Below, in pieces: positions 43,562 through 52,491 of a DNA stretch of 64,000 nucleotides. Source of the DNA: Symbiodinium sp. CCMP2592 (lineage: Eukaryota; Sar; Dinophyceae; Suessiales; Symbiodiniaceae); assembly GCA_905221615.1 (NCBI GenBank), contig CAJNDT010000126.1, positions 238,012-302,011 of the forward strand, read 5' to 3'. The notes below the pieces were generated by a model. That model did no database searches. It was given only the letters and a program-made list of their open reading frames with translations, and was not told the DNA's origin. The position numbers and the translations under genes are program-made. Positions within the stretch are counted from its first letter, which is position 1. Each line of letters opens with the position of its first letter.

Positions 43562-43715
43562 CATGAATGTCCCTGGAAGAGAGACTCTGAAGAACCACAT
43601 CGCCCACCTTTGCCCTAAACCCTAAACCCTAACATGGCAGGCGCGCTCCAAGGGCTTCGCCATTAACACACAGATGCTTGGCTCCGTTTACGCTGCCTTA
43701 GGGCTGATGTTTTGA
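43562..43715 (+). CDS. small gene candidate with membrane-like C-terminus
   Basis: Exon with ATG 43563 (MNVPGRETLKNHIAHL..) after CAGTACGCAG, and exon 43641-43715 after CATGGCAG reading ARSKGFAINTQMLGSVYAAL then GLMF, TGA. The second is amphipathic to hydrophobic. A GA donor after MNVPGR (43580) would join them in phase 0. This small size and shape are seen in some mitochondrial inner-membrane subunits, but that is only a guess. Confidence 0.45.
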
Positions 43716-43970
43716 ATTTTTGTTGCAATATGGGAGTTTCCGAAAATTAGGGGCACCTTACTTTGGGGTCCCTACAATAAGGATCCTACTATTTAGGGTT
43801 TACTATATCAGGGTCCCCTATTTTCGGAAACTCCCATATAGAGGTCTGAACACTTGGTATGGAATTTTCCTTTTGGCCTGTTATACTTCTACGATGATAT
43901 ACCCACCAAAACCTTAATCGAACCCCTACATTAACTTCAACAGTGTGCTGCAGGTATCTTGCTCCCGCAG

Positions 43971-44213
43971 GATTGAGCTTGAAGCCCTGGGGAAGTTGGG
44001 AGCTGGGGAGCCTATTGGGAACCTACTATAGGGGCCTAAATACTGACCAATACTATTTTGGGGGTTCCTTGTCATAACTATAAATTATAGTATAATGGGC
44101 CGTAAAGACCATATTATTTTTTAAGGCCCGTTTCTTATGAGGAACCCGCCGAGCTTTGTCAGGGCCACAAAGTTGTGAGTTTAAGCCATGTGAAGCTTCA
44201 GATAGCAGCCTAA
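43971..44213 (+). CDS. two exons around a family D element
   Basis: Exon 43971-44018 after CTCCCGCAG reads IELEALGKLGAGEPIGN. Exon 44142-44213 after TTCTTATGAG reads EPAELCQGHKVVSLSHVKLQ then IAA, TAA. Both are strongly coding-like. The exact donor (GA or other) at about 44018 is not settled. Confidence 0.55.
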
Positions 44214-44737
44214 CACAAACTCTGTTAAATGGTAGGGTAGGATCCTTACGAACAGACCCGCAAGCAAGGGACCTTGACGGTTGGAGGCTTTCGGCATCTA
44301 GTTTGGTGGTTTACATGAGGTCCTTTTTTTTCAAAAACTCCCAAAATGGGTTTGAGTTCGATCGAGTTCAGGGTTCTTGGGTTTGTTTGCCTGTGGGCGG
44401 GTATAGGTGGAGGTGGCCCAGCAGCTTGAACCTCAAAGCCAACGTCCTGAAGGGGTCTTGAGAGGTGTCACTATTGTGTTATCGGCACGGATTCGATATA
44501 CCTATCAAATTGAAATTGGCGATGAATCATCGTATGCTCTTCACTGCGGTTACTGACTGAAAGCTTCCACCACGGTTGGGAACACGAAAGAATGGAGTTC
44601 GAGAGGCCGCAACAAGGTACCTTCAGAGGTGCACCCTTAAACCCGAAACTCTTAACCCTAACCCCTAAAACCCGACACCCTAAGCCCCTAAACCCTTAAC
44701 CCTAAAGCCCGAACCCCTAAAACCCGAAACTCTGAAG

Positions 44738-45033
44738 TAGCAACACCAGCGGCCCTCTACACCAACGAGCTTGGAATACGGTTAATGATATAAGTCCTGC
44801 ATTACTTTAAGGACCCGAAACTATGGGAATTATGGTATATTCCTTACTATGGGTAATGCAGGATTTATATCATCAACTGTAGTAGTCGCAAACAGCACGT
44901 GAGATCCCCAAGCTCTGAACCTCAAGCCAGTAACCGACTGCTGTCCGATATTTCAGGACCGTGTAGTCAGAATCGATCTTGGGCGCCGGTGCGCCGAATT
45001 CTCGATGTTTTCGGTCCCACAAATAGTACTTAG
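44738..45033 (+). CDS. two exons split by an intron that is a family B element
   Basis: Exon 44738-44780 reads ATPAALYTNELGI. The intron 44781-44885 is exactly one family B element (GTTAATGATATAAG..ATCAACTGTAGTAG). Exon 44886-45033 reads RKQHVRSPSSEPQASNRLLS then DISGPCSQNRSWAPVRRILD.. to TAG. GT-AG, phase 2/1. Basic, Ser-rich C-terminus, no family recognised. The 71-codon minus-strand frame here is a shadow. Confidence 0.7.
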
Positions 45034-45305
45034 TACGGCACCCATATAAAAAGGATTCAAAGGGACCCGAGTTTATAGAACTACCCATAAGAGTTTAGGG
45101 TTATCCTAAAGCCCTAAGCCTTGAACCCTAATTTAAACCCCAAGCCCTGAACCCTAAACCCTAATCTAGCTGTATCTGCAGTTCGAAAAGAGCCCATAAT
45201 GAAAAAACAAACTAATCAAAAATCTAGGATCCTTATTTGTACCCTAAATAGTGGGACCCTTATTAGTACCCCAAATAATAGGATCCTTATTATCGGAGAC
45301 CTCAA

Positions 45306-45400
45306 ATGGTGGGATGAAGGTGGGTAGGATCAAGGATCCCTTTTCTGAGGACTCTCATTTGGGAATATCCCACCTACCTTCATCCCACCTTTTGAGGCCT
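45306..45400. mobile_element. hairpin element family R
   Basis: AAATGGTGGGATGAAGGTGGG pairs with CCCACCTTCATCCCACCTTTT. Flanked by repeated ATAGTAGGACCCTTATTA motifs at 45240-45290 and 45455-45495. Confidence 0.8.
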
Positions 45401-45599
45401 CCGATACCATGCTACTCAAAAATCTCTCCAACAAACTAAATCAAAAATCTAGGATCCTTATTAGTACCCCAAATAGTAGGACCCTTATTATGCTACTCAA
45501 AAAATCTCTCCGAAGGAGCTTCGAGGCGCTAATCGAGAGCTTCGATTCTGAGAGGTTAGGCCCCGTGGAGGCCGGGTGAAAATCCGGGTCTTGGGCTTC

Positions 45600-45712
45600 C
45601 CGGGTTTAGGCTTTAGGGTTTTGGGGTTTTGGGGTTTAGGGTTTAGGGGTTTTGGGGATTAGGGTTTAGGGTTTTGGGGTTTAGGGTTTAAGGTTTAGGG
45701 TTTTTAGGCTTG
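45600..45712. repeat. TTTAGGG-rich tract
   Basis: Alternating GGGTTTAGGG and GGGTTTTGGGG units. Confidence 0.85.
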
Positions 45713-45754
45713 GTCCCTTTCAAGCTTTAGCTTTACTTGAGGCGGTTTCACTAG

Positions 45755-45839
45755 GATCTTCGCTGTCCACAAAGAGTCAAAGAGCTTTTCTCTGAAATTC
45801 GCAGGAATTAAGCATGAACTGGACCTGGAAACGTGTTGA
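45755..45839 (+). CDS. terminal exon, unknown protein
   Basis: After GGTTTCACTAG one leading base then IFAVHKESKSFSLKFAGIKH then ELDLETC, TGA at 45837. Single consistent frame, non-repeat. Confidence 0.6.
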
Positions 45840-46051
45840 GAGTTTGTAGGGAGTTGGGTTCTTGATGGTTCTGTGGGCTTTGCAGCGCTTCAGGAGTTGG
45901 GGCGTCGCGTTCTCAGGACTGGAGCAAGGGTTCGGTCGTAGGGCTTGAGGGTGTCTGGGTTCAGAAATCTCGGTCCCGGCATTGAGCCTAGGCTGTCTGT
46001 ATGGATAATGACGCGAACGTTCAACAAAATGTCCCGAAGCGTGAAATGCAG

Positions 46052-46527
46052 CCAGTTTGGCACACGAAGTTAGGTCCGACTTGAGTGGCCGGGATGGTAA
46101 CTACCGGAACTTAGGGGTACTCAGAAATATTTTGAAATTTTTTGTTATTATAATCCCTAAGAAACAGCTAAAATAATAACTGTTGCTAGGGTTCTAATTT
46201 CAGTATGGGGAAGTGTACCGTGCTCCGTGGAAGGCCACAGACAAGCTCCTCACCACCGACGGGCTCCAGCATGATGACTCTCTGCTGATCACTAGAGATG
46301 ATATAGGGGCCCTAATAAGTACCCATACTATTTTGGGGGTTCCTTATTATAGTTATAGTATAGTATACCCCAAGACCCTATTGTGATTTTTAAGACCCCT
46401 AGATTAGATCCACTTTGGGAGTTTGGACCATGTGTTGCTTATTCTTTCTTTGGTGTTGCTCTTCGTAGGTCTCGGATCCATGCAAATCATGCGAGCTCTT
46501 GGTGGTCTGGGAGTTGAAGATGTTTGA
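46052..46527 (+). CDS. three-exon gene end, C-terminal membrane anchor
   Basis: Exon 46052-46116 (SLAHEVRSDLSGRDGNYRNL). Intron 46117-46203 is exactly a family L element (GTACTC..TTTCAG). Exon 46204-46299 (YGEVYRAPWKATDKLLTTDG.. ..DDSLLITRD). Intron 46300-46407 is a family D element with GA donor (GATATAGG..GATTAG). Exon 46408-46527 (IHFGSLDHVLLILSLVLLFV then GLGSMQIMRALGGLGVEDV), TGA. Phase 0/0 at both joins. The last exon has a 17-20 residue hydrophobic span. An ATG at 46001 opens another frame (MDNDANVQQNVPKREMQ..) that could be an upstream exon. Confidence 0.75.
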
Positions 46528-46629
46528 TATTGGCGTGGAATGCGAAAGCCGGCGTTCGGTAGGAGGCATTCGGAGTTTCTGTGCATATGCTGTCGAGCAC
46601 TGCATTGCTTTAAAATGTAGCAGCCTGGC

Positions 46630-47082
46630 ATGTCATCTAACCTTCAACCCATCGTCGCCCGCAGCCATGACTTCCAATCCGAATCCCCTCCAGACGGAGA
46701 CGCAACAGATTTTCACAATATCGATATGTGGCACTATATACTGACATTTTCGACACACCCTGGGCCTGAAATTCTCAATCCAGCTCCGTGCTTCGGCGCG
46801 ATCGCAGCTTTTCAAGCGGAACTCAGCACTTCGCGAAGCTGTCCGAGCTGCACAATGTTGCACGAGTTGCTTGTCGTTGTGTGCGGTCTAAAGTTTAAAA
46901 GGAGAAGCCCTTTCTTGACCCGAAGTTCGGCGACTATCATCTCTATTACTAGTATTCATATAAGCATTAATATATTACTAAACTTCATCATAGTTATACT
47001 AACTTTAGTCTATTCCTCCGAAGTTCCACTTAAACTCAAGAGCCCGACGGCCTCCTCGACAGCCCCCGAAAGAAGGGCTTGA
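46630..47082 (+). CDS. 150-codon open frame, doubtful
   Basis: Longest telomere-free frame in this stretch (starting MSSNLQPIVARSHDF..). It has an Ile-rich part near residue 105-130, but no splice support or recognisable domain, and competing frames (46499 +, 46633 -) overlap. Ends just before a reversed family G element. Confidence 0.25.
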   Translation: MSSNLQPIVARSHDFQSESPPDGDATDFHNIDMWHYILTFSTHPGPEILNPAPCFGAIAAFQAELSTSRSCPSCTMLHELLVVVCGLKFKRRSPFLTRSSATIISITSIHISINILLNFIIVILTLVYSSEVPLKLKSPTASSTAPERRA

Positions 47083-47440
47083 ATGCCCTAAAGGGAACTC
47101 CAGAAACTTGGAATATGGTTTCAGGGTAGGATACCTTATAATTTACCATAAAGGGTTTAGGATAACCATATTTTTACTTTAACAGCGTCTCAAAGCCCTC
47201 TGGGCTCCGATATATAATATAGCCTTCGTTAAAATCGAATACTGAGAGATTAGGAAGGGGATGCTGGAGAACCTGGTCAAGCCTCTGGCTCCCTGAAGTA
47301 AAGGGGTTTAGGGTTTGAGGGGTTCGGGATTAGGGTTCAGGGATTAGGGTTCAGGGATTGGTTCTGGGTTTAGGGTTTAAGGATCAGGTTCAGTGTTTAG
47401 AGTTTAGAGTTTCAGGGTTTCGGGTTTAGGGGTTTCCAAG

Positions 47441-47699
47441 AGCTCCCGAAGCCTTTTGGACGGTGAGGACGCGAGTCTCAAGAAGCTGGAGAAAGCCACC
47501 TTGAAGTGCTCGGGGCTTACCACAGGGGCCGAAATAAGTACCAATAGTATGTTGGTGGCTCCTGATTATAGATATAGTATAGTCTACCCCAAAACCCTGT
47601 TCTAATTATCGAGGCCCCTATATTAGGCTTTTGGGTTTGGCTTCTGCTGATTCGGGTTTGTGTGACGGTCATGGAACTTGCGGCGATTTGTATGGTTGA
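47441..47699 (+). CDS. two exons around a family D intron
   Basis: Exon 47441-47514 reads SSRSLLDGEDASLKKLEKAT then LKCSG, ending at a GC donor (GCTTACC). The intron 47515-47626 is a family D element. Exon 47627-47699 reads LLGLASADSGLCDGHGTCGD then LYG, TGA. Phase 2/1 matches. First part helical and charged; tail Cys/Gly-rich. Confidence 0.7.
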
Positions 47700-48391
47700 C
47701 CTGCACTTTCGGACTTATATAAGATTGAGGGTTTTGAGGGTTCCTGATATCTGTGCAGGGCTTGCAGGTTAAAAGTTGTCGGGACACATGTCCCAAGCCA
47801 GGCATACGGTGCGTACCATGGTTAGTTTGATTGGATTTTCTTGTGAGAAAGCCTAATCCGAATGCTTCTTCGCGCAGAAAGACTATGTTAAAGAACAAGC
47901 GCCAAAGCTGAAGGGTTGAATGCAGTTTGCTGCCACACCTCTGTGTGAATCAGGTAGAATTTAGGATCCAAGCGGAACCTTGAACCCTTGACTCGAAAAC
48001 ACAAGAGCGTGTTGAAGAACTAACCTAGATCCCAAAGACCTCACACCCTCGACCCCAATCCTACCCAAAACCCCAAACTTTGCACCCTTTAGATACCCTA
48101 AACCCTAAACCCTAAAACCCTAAACCTCCAGATGTTTCAGATGTCTTTCTGCCATCAGGTTTGGCTCGTGGCGACCACGACTCGCTTCATCTCACCGCCG
48201 CGGGCTCACAGATGACTTAGGATTCGGGGTACTTAGAAATAATTTCTAATTTTTGGTTATTATAATCCCTAAGAAACAGCTACAATTATAATTTTTGCTA
48301 GGGTTCTAAGTTCAGTATAGTATAGTAGGCTCAAGGCCCACCACTTCAAAGCATCATTCGGGGGTCGGAATGATTCGCAATAGGAGCCTGA

Positions 48392-48801
48392 TTGTTACCT
48401 GGTGAAATCCTGGTAGAACTTTGGTCTGAACTGCCTAAAGCCTATGCTGCTTTTATAGGATCCTTAAGGGGGGGTGGTTCAAGGGGGGAGGGTACTAGGG
48501 AGCTTTGGGGAACCTTAGGGAAGCTTAGGGAGTATTGGGGAATAATGGGGATTACTAGGTTACCTACCCCCCTTGGACCACCCGCCCTTAAGGACATCCT
48601 AATGCTTTGGGGATTCCTTATTATAGTTATACTATTATATACCCCAATACCCTATTCTAAGTATTAAGGCCCCCGTATTAAGCCTGGCTACAGGATCGGA
48701 TTATTCAAGAGATGCTCCTTAGGCATCCAATCCCCAAAGTTTCGGTGTTTTTTCCGAGCAGCCCTTGCAAGATCCTTACAGAAATCCCGATGGAAGATTA
48801 A
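48392..48801 (+). CDS. two exons around elements U and D
   Basis: Exon ending 48458 reads LPGEILVELWSELPKAYAAF then I, with GA donor (GATCCTTAAG). Exon 48683-48801 after GTATTAAG reads WLQDRIIQEMLLRHPIPKVS then VFFPSSPCKILTEIPMED, TAA. Phase 1/2 matches. The 224-nt intron holds a G-rich hairpin (family U, GGGGGGGTGG..CCACCCGCCC) and a family D element. The left boundary is unclear: an in-frame TGA at 48389 precedes. Confidence 0.65.
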
Positions 48802-49125
48802 TAAAGCCCACCAAACCGACATTTTTGAAGCTTTCTTCATAACCCTGAACCCCAAGCCTTGATCCCCAGGAAAATCCAAACCTTATAGGAAACTCCAGAA
48901 AGTTTTGAATATGGAAAAATGGCAGGATCCCCTATAACTTACCTTAAAGGGATTATGATCATGATATTCCAACTTTCCGGCTTCTAGCACCCTAAATAGT
49001 AGGATCCTTATTATAAGGACCCTAAATGCTTTTACCTTAAAAAGAAATGACCCTCTCAAAAGACGCTGTCTACGCGGTCGTAGCACCTTGGATGCTTACC
49101 GCCTGCTCTCTGCTGCCCTTCGCAG

Positions 49126-49530
49126 GGGCTCGCGCGCGCGCCTTTGCACAAGAGGACCTGTCCAGCTTCTACCCAGAGACTCCAATATCCCTTAATTAAG
49201 GAATATACCTTAAATCATATAAGGGATCCTACCATAATTTAAGGAATATTCCTTAATTAGGGGATATTGGAGTCTCTGGGTAAGCTTCTAGGATACTTTA
49301 GAAGCTGCCCCCACCCTGTAATAGTGGTATAATAGGAATATAATAGGGCCCTAACATAATCCTATATAATCCTTGTAGTCACTATTACAGGGTGGGGGCA
49401 GCTTCTAGGATACTGTTGACTTTGGCCTCGTCGGCCCTATTTTTTCAACGACTTGGCCTCCCTGCGGCTGTTCTCCGTCTCTGAACGGGGGCTGAGCAGC
49501 ATCGTGTGGGACTGCATTACGGCTTGCCCA
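49126..49530 (+). CDS. exons around a composite C+E intron, with a frame break
   Basis: Exon 49126-49175 (ARARAFAQEDLSSFYP) after CTTCGCAG. GA donor. The intron 49176-49408 is a family C element joined to a family E element. The exon from 49409 reads DTVDFGLVGPIF; after the T6 run at 49440-49445 the convincing frame shifts to NDLASLRLFSVSERGLSSIV.. . One extra T would make it continuous, so either an indel in the assembly or a frameshift is present. Without it the frame ends at TGA about 49490. Confidence 0.55.
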
Positions 49531-50206
49531 GAGACTCCAACATCCCTTAATTAAGGAATATTCCTTAAATCATATAAGGGATCCTACCATAATTTAAGGT
49601 ATATTCCTTGATTAAGGGATATTGGAGTCTCTGAGTGCGCCGCTGGCTGAGATCGCAACGACCCGAAGCTGGACCTTGCGGCTTGTAGAGCTGTAATGTA
49701 CGAACCTGATTAAGAAACCCTGTTATAGGCCCAAAATAGTACGATTCATATGAGGAACCCTAATAAAGGCCCAAGGTTTCTTAATCAGGTTCCTACTTTA
49801 CGTCTACGAGAAAGCCGACACGTGCTTCTGCGGATAGCTGTCCACATGCTGCTACCTACGACGACGACGATGCGGTTGTCTCAGACCGTAATGCACTGTA
49901 CAGGAGCCCAAAACCCTATGAAATGCCTTGAACTCCTAAACTCTGAAACTCTAACTAAGCCTCTAAGCCTTGAATCCCTAAACTCGGAAACTCTTGAACC
50001 TCTAAACTCTGAAACTCAGAGCCTTGAACCCCTAAACTCTGAAACTCTGGGCCTTGAACCCCTAAACCCTTTTAGAAGACGTGCTTGAGGTGGATCGGCT
50101 TTTGCAGTGGCCTGGGCTTGAGCCGACCCAGGATGATGCATCGGCAACTAAAAACGCGCAGCCGGGGCTCCTGGACAAGGGGGAGAGCGGTGGTACTGTA
50201 GGATGA
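49497..50206 (+). CDS. four-exon gene end with three GA-AG introns
   Basis: Exons 49497-49530 (QHRVGLHYGLP), 49652-49701 (RNDPKLDLAACRAVMY), 49789-49903 (VPTLRLRESRHVLLRIAVHM.. ..MRLSQTVMHCT) and 50076-50206 (DVLEVDRLLQWPGLEPTQDD.. ..LLDKGESGGTVG, TGA). All joins are phase-compatible (1/2, 0/0, 1/2), and all donors are GA (GAGACTCC, GAACCTG, GAGCCC). Intron 1 is built on family C; intron 2 (49702-49788) is exactly the hairpin T. Start and upstream part uncertain. No family recognised. Confidence 0.75.
49702..49788. mobile_element. hairpin element T forming a complete GA-AG intron
   Basis: GAACCTGATTAAGAAACC at the left and GGTTTCTTAATCAGGTTC at the right are inverted. The intron starts at the first GA and ends at the CAG within the right arm. 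Confidence 0.8.
49910..50068. repeat. about 30-bp tandem repeat in an intron
   Basis: Units of CCTTGAACCCCTAAACTCTG + AAACTC repeated four to five times with small changes (49925-50068). Confidence 0.8.
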
Positions 50207-50788
50207 GGGTGGATAGGAGGGGAATTTAGGCGTTAGGGTGTGGGTTAGAGGGGTTAGGGATAAGGGCTACGGTTAAGGGTGGGTCGAGGGTAGTACATCC
50301 AGGGCTTTCGGAGAGGGGGATTCGAAGTTCAAGAGCGTTTGGGGTTTAGGGTAAACCCTAAATCCTAAAGAGAATTCTGCTTCGAAGGGTACTTCTTGTG
50401 GTTCTTGCTCGGCGAAGTCGGACTTTCAGAGGTTTAAGGTGTCGGGTTTTGAGTTGCACAACTTCCGTCGGTCCAGAGCCTAAGGCGACAAAAATATGTC
50501 GCTTGGTTTCCGTGGGATTCAGAGCTTCGGAAAGTTTCCCTAAACCCTAAACCCTAAACCCCCAAGGCTTCAGAAAGCTGAGCTCCAAACCCCCAAAGCC
50601 CCCACCGAAACCCGACCGTTCGCGAGAGAAGTCCTTACAGCCCCTTCCCTTTTTCCAAAGGGTAAAAGGAGGGACCCTTAAAAGGACCCCTAGGTATAGA
50701 CCCTTAATATAGCCATTAAATACCCATTATATAGCCCCTCCCCTTTTTTGGGTCGTCCTGTCCAAAGACTCAAAACAGGGATCAACAG

Positions 50789-50901
50789 CATGCAAACTGC
50801 GTCACAATTTGTGCGCAATGGCAACACTAGCCGGGCAAGAACCCACGGTATGTCACATCACTGAGATTCTGGAGCACAGGAACCCCAAAGAGACGCTATG
50901 A
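50789..50901 (+). CDS. terminal exon, unknown protein
   Basis: After GGATCAACAG two leading bases, then CKLRHNLCAMATLAGQEPTV then CHITEILEHRNPKETL, TGA at 50899. A shifted frame (MQTASQFVRNGNTSRARTH) is less convincing. A family N element lies just upstream. Confidence 0.6.
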
Positions 50902-50904
50902 GAC

Positions 50905-52440
50905 CACATAAACAGCCCGCCGGAGAGTGCTTGCCGAGGTCTGGTAGGTGCAGACAACGGATGCCAACCGAGGAACATGCCTTAACCTCATAACCCCGGA
51001 AGCCACTATCAGGGTCTGAACAATGTGCAACTCTCCAGACCCTGATCTAACCATTTGGTTCTCTATGGTAGATCCCTTCAAACCTCATGACACCTGTTAA
51101 TCCATGCCTGTAGGACTCGAGGCAGGTATCCGAATCCCTAACCTGAGATCGTCCCGACTCAGCTTTAGCCGAAAGCCTCAACCCTGGAATCCATGACTTA
51201 GCTAACGCAGACCTTCGAAGTTTACCCCAAACACGAAGCCGCTGAATCCCTAACTTGAGCTAGTCCTTTGCTCAGGTTTTTCCCGGTTGTCTACACGGTG
51301 TTCACAGCAGCCCGGATCCTCAGCCAGATCTCACTTCGATCATGGAGCTACATGGAATTTCTTGTTAGGTATTGGGGTTTTGGCTTCGGTGTTCAGGGTT
51401 TGGGATTCAAAGTTCAGGGTATAGGGTCTGGCGTCCTAACGTAGAGGTTTGAATGATTGGTTGCAGGATGTTCTTACAGTCCCTATGTATAGTATACTCC
51501 AGAAAACCCTATTCATGCTATGACGGCCCTATGCAACCCTATAAACTAAGAATCTTGAGCGAACCCGAATGAACCCTCGTACCCGAAGTCGAGCTATCCA
51601 GTCCCTTATAGTGTACAATATACTGCATAAGGCCTTCAAGACTACAGAGCCTAATCAGCCATACGTTGCTTCCTTTTTTCACTTCTCTATGACAATTCCG
51701 GGGCGTCAGGACAGCAACCAGGCAAAGCCGTAAAACAAAAGCCATAATTTAATCGGCCAGGCTCTAGTTTTCATCCCTATACAGGTTTATACAGCCAGAA
51801 AACAGGCCCATCAAAGCCATACGTTGTCTGTCTAGTTGTCAAGTGGTTCTACAAGGCTTTTTGTAAGGGTTTGCGGAACTACGGTTGATGATATAAATCC
51901 TGCATTGCCCATAATAAGGAATATGCCATAATTCCCATGGTTTAGGGATCCTTAAGGTAATGCAGGGTTTATATGGTCAACAGTATCTAGAGTTGACTAT
52001 AAGGCTTCTACAAGGTTTCTCGGTCAGGGTTCTATAATAAACCCTAAACCCTAAACCGTGGAGATTCCTTTAAGGTTTCTGTGAGGGGGTTTTATCCGGG
52101 TGCTATTTCATACACGGATTTCATATTGGTTCCGTAAAGGCTTCAAAGTCTTTAGTATAGGGGCTTAAAAAATAATTACCATACTATTTGGGGGGCTCCA
52201 AATATCATAAGTATAGTATGATTTACCCCAAAACCATGTTCCATTCACTAAGCCCCCTAAATTACACCCCAACTGCTCGTCTTGGGTTCGGCCCAGCCTG
52301 TTTGCCGGACTAGCGACCACCCAGCCCACCCCAAAGCAACAAAGCAAGCAAAAGCAACAAAGCAAGCAAGAACAGCAAAGCACTGCAGAAACATGTGTAT
52401 CTACATATACTTGCACATGTATACATGAATATGTATACAT
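50905..52440. other. gene-poor stretch, no firm exon
   Basis: Minus-strand open frames at 50896-51081 and 51539-51745, a family B element (51883-51983), a family D element (about 52157-52264) and an (AGCAACAAAGCA)n run at 52334-52380. Nothing else supported. Confidence 0.5.
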
Positions 52441-52491
52441 ATCGACAGAATGGTTTCGGTGGTCTCTGTTGCGACCCTGGCCTCTTCTCAG

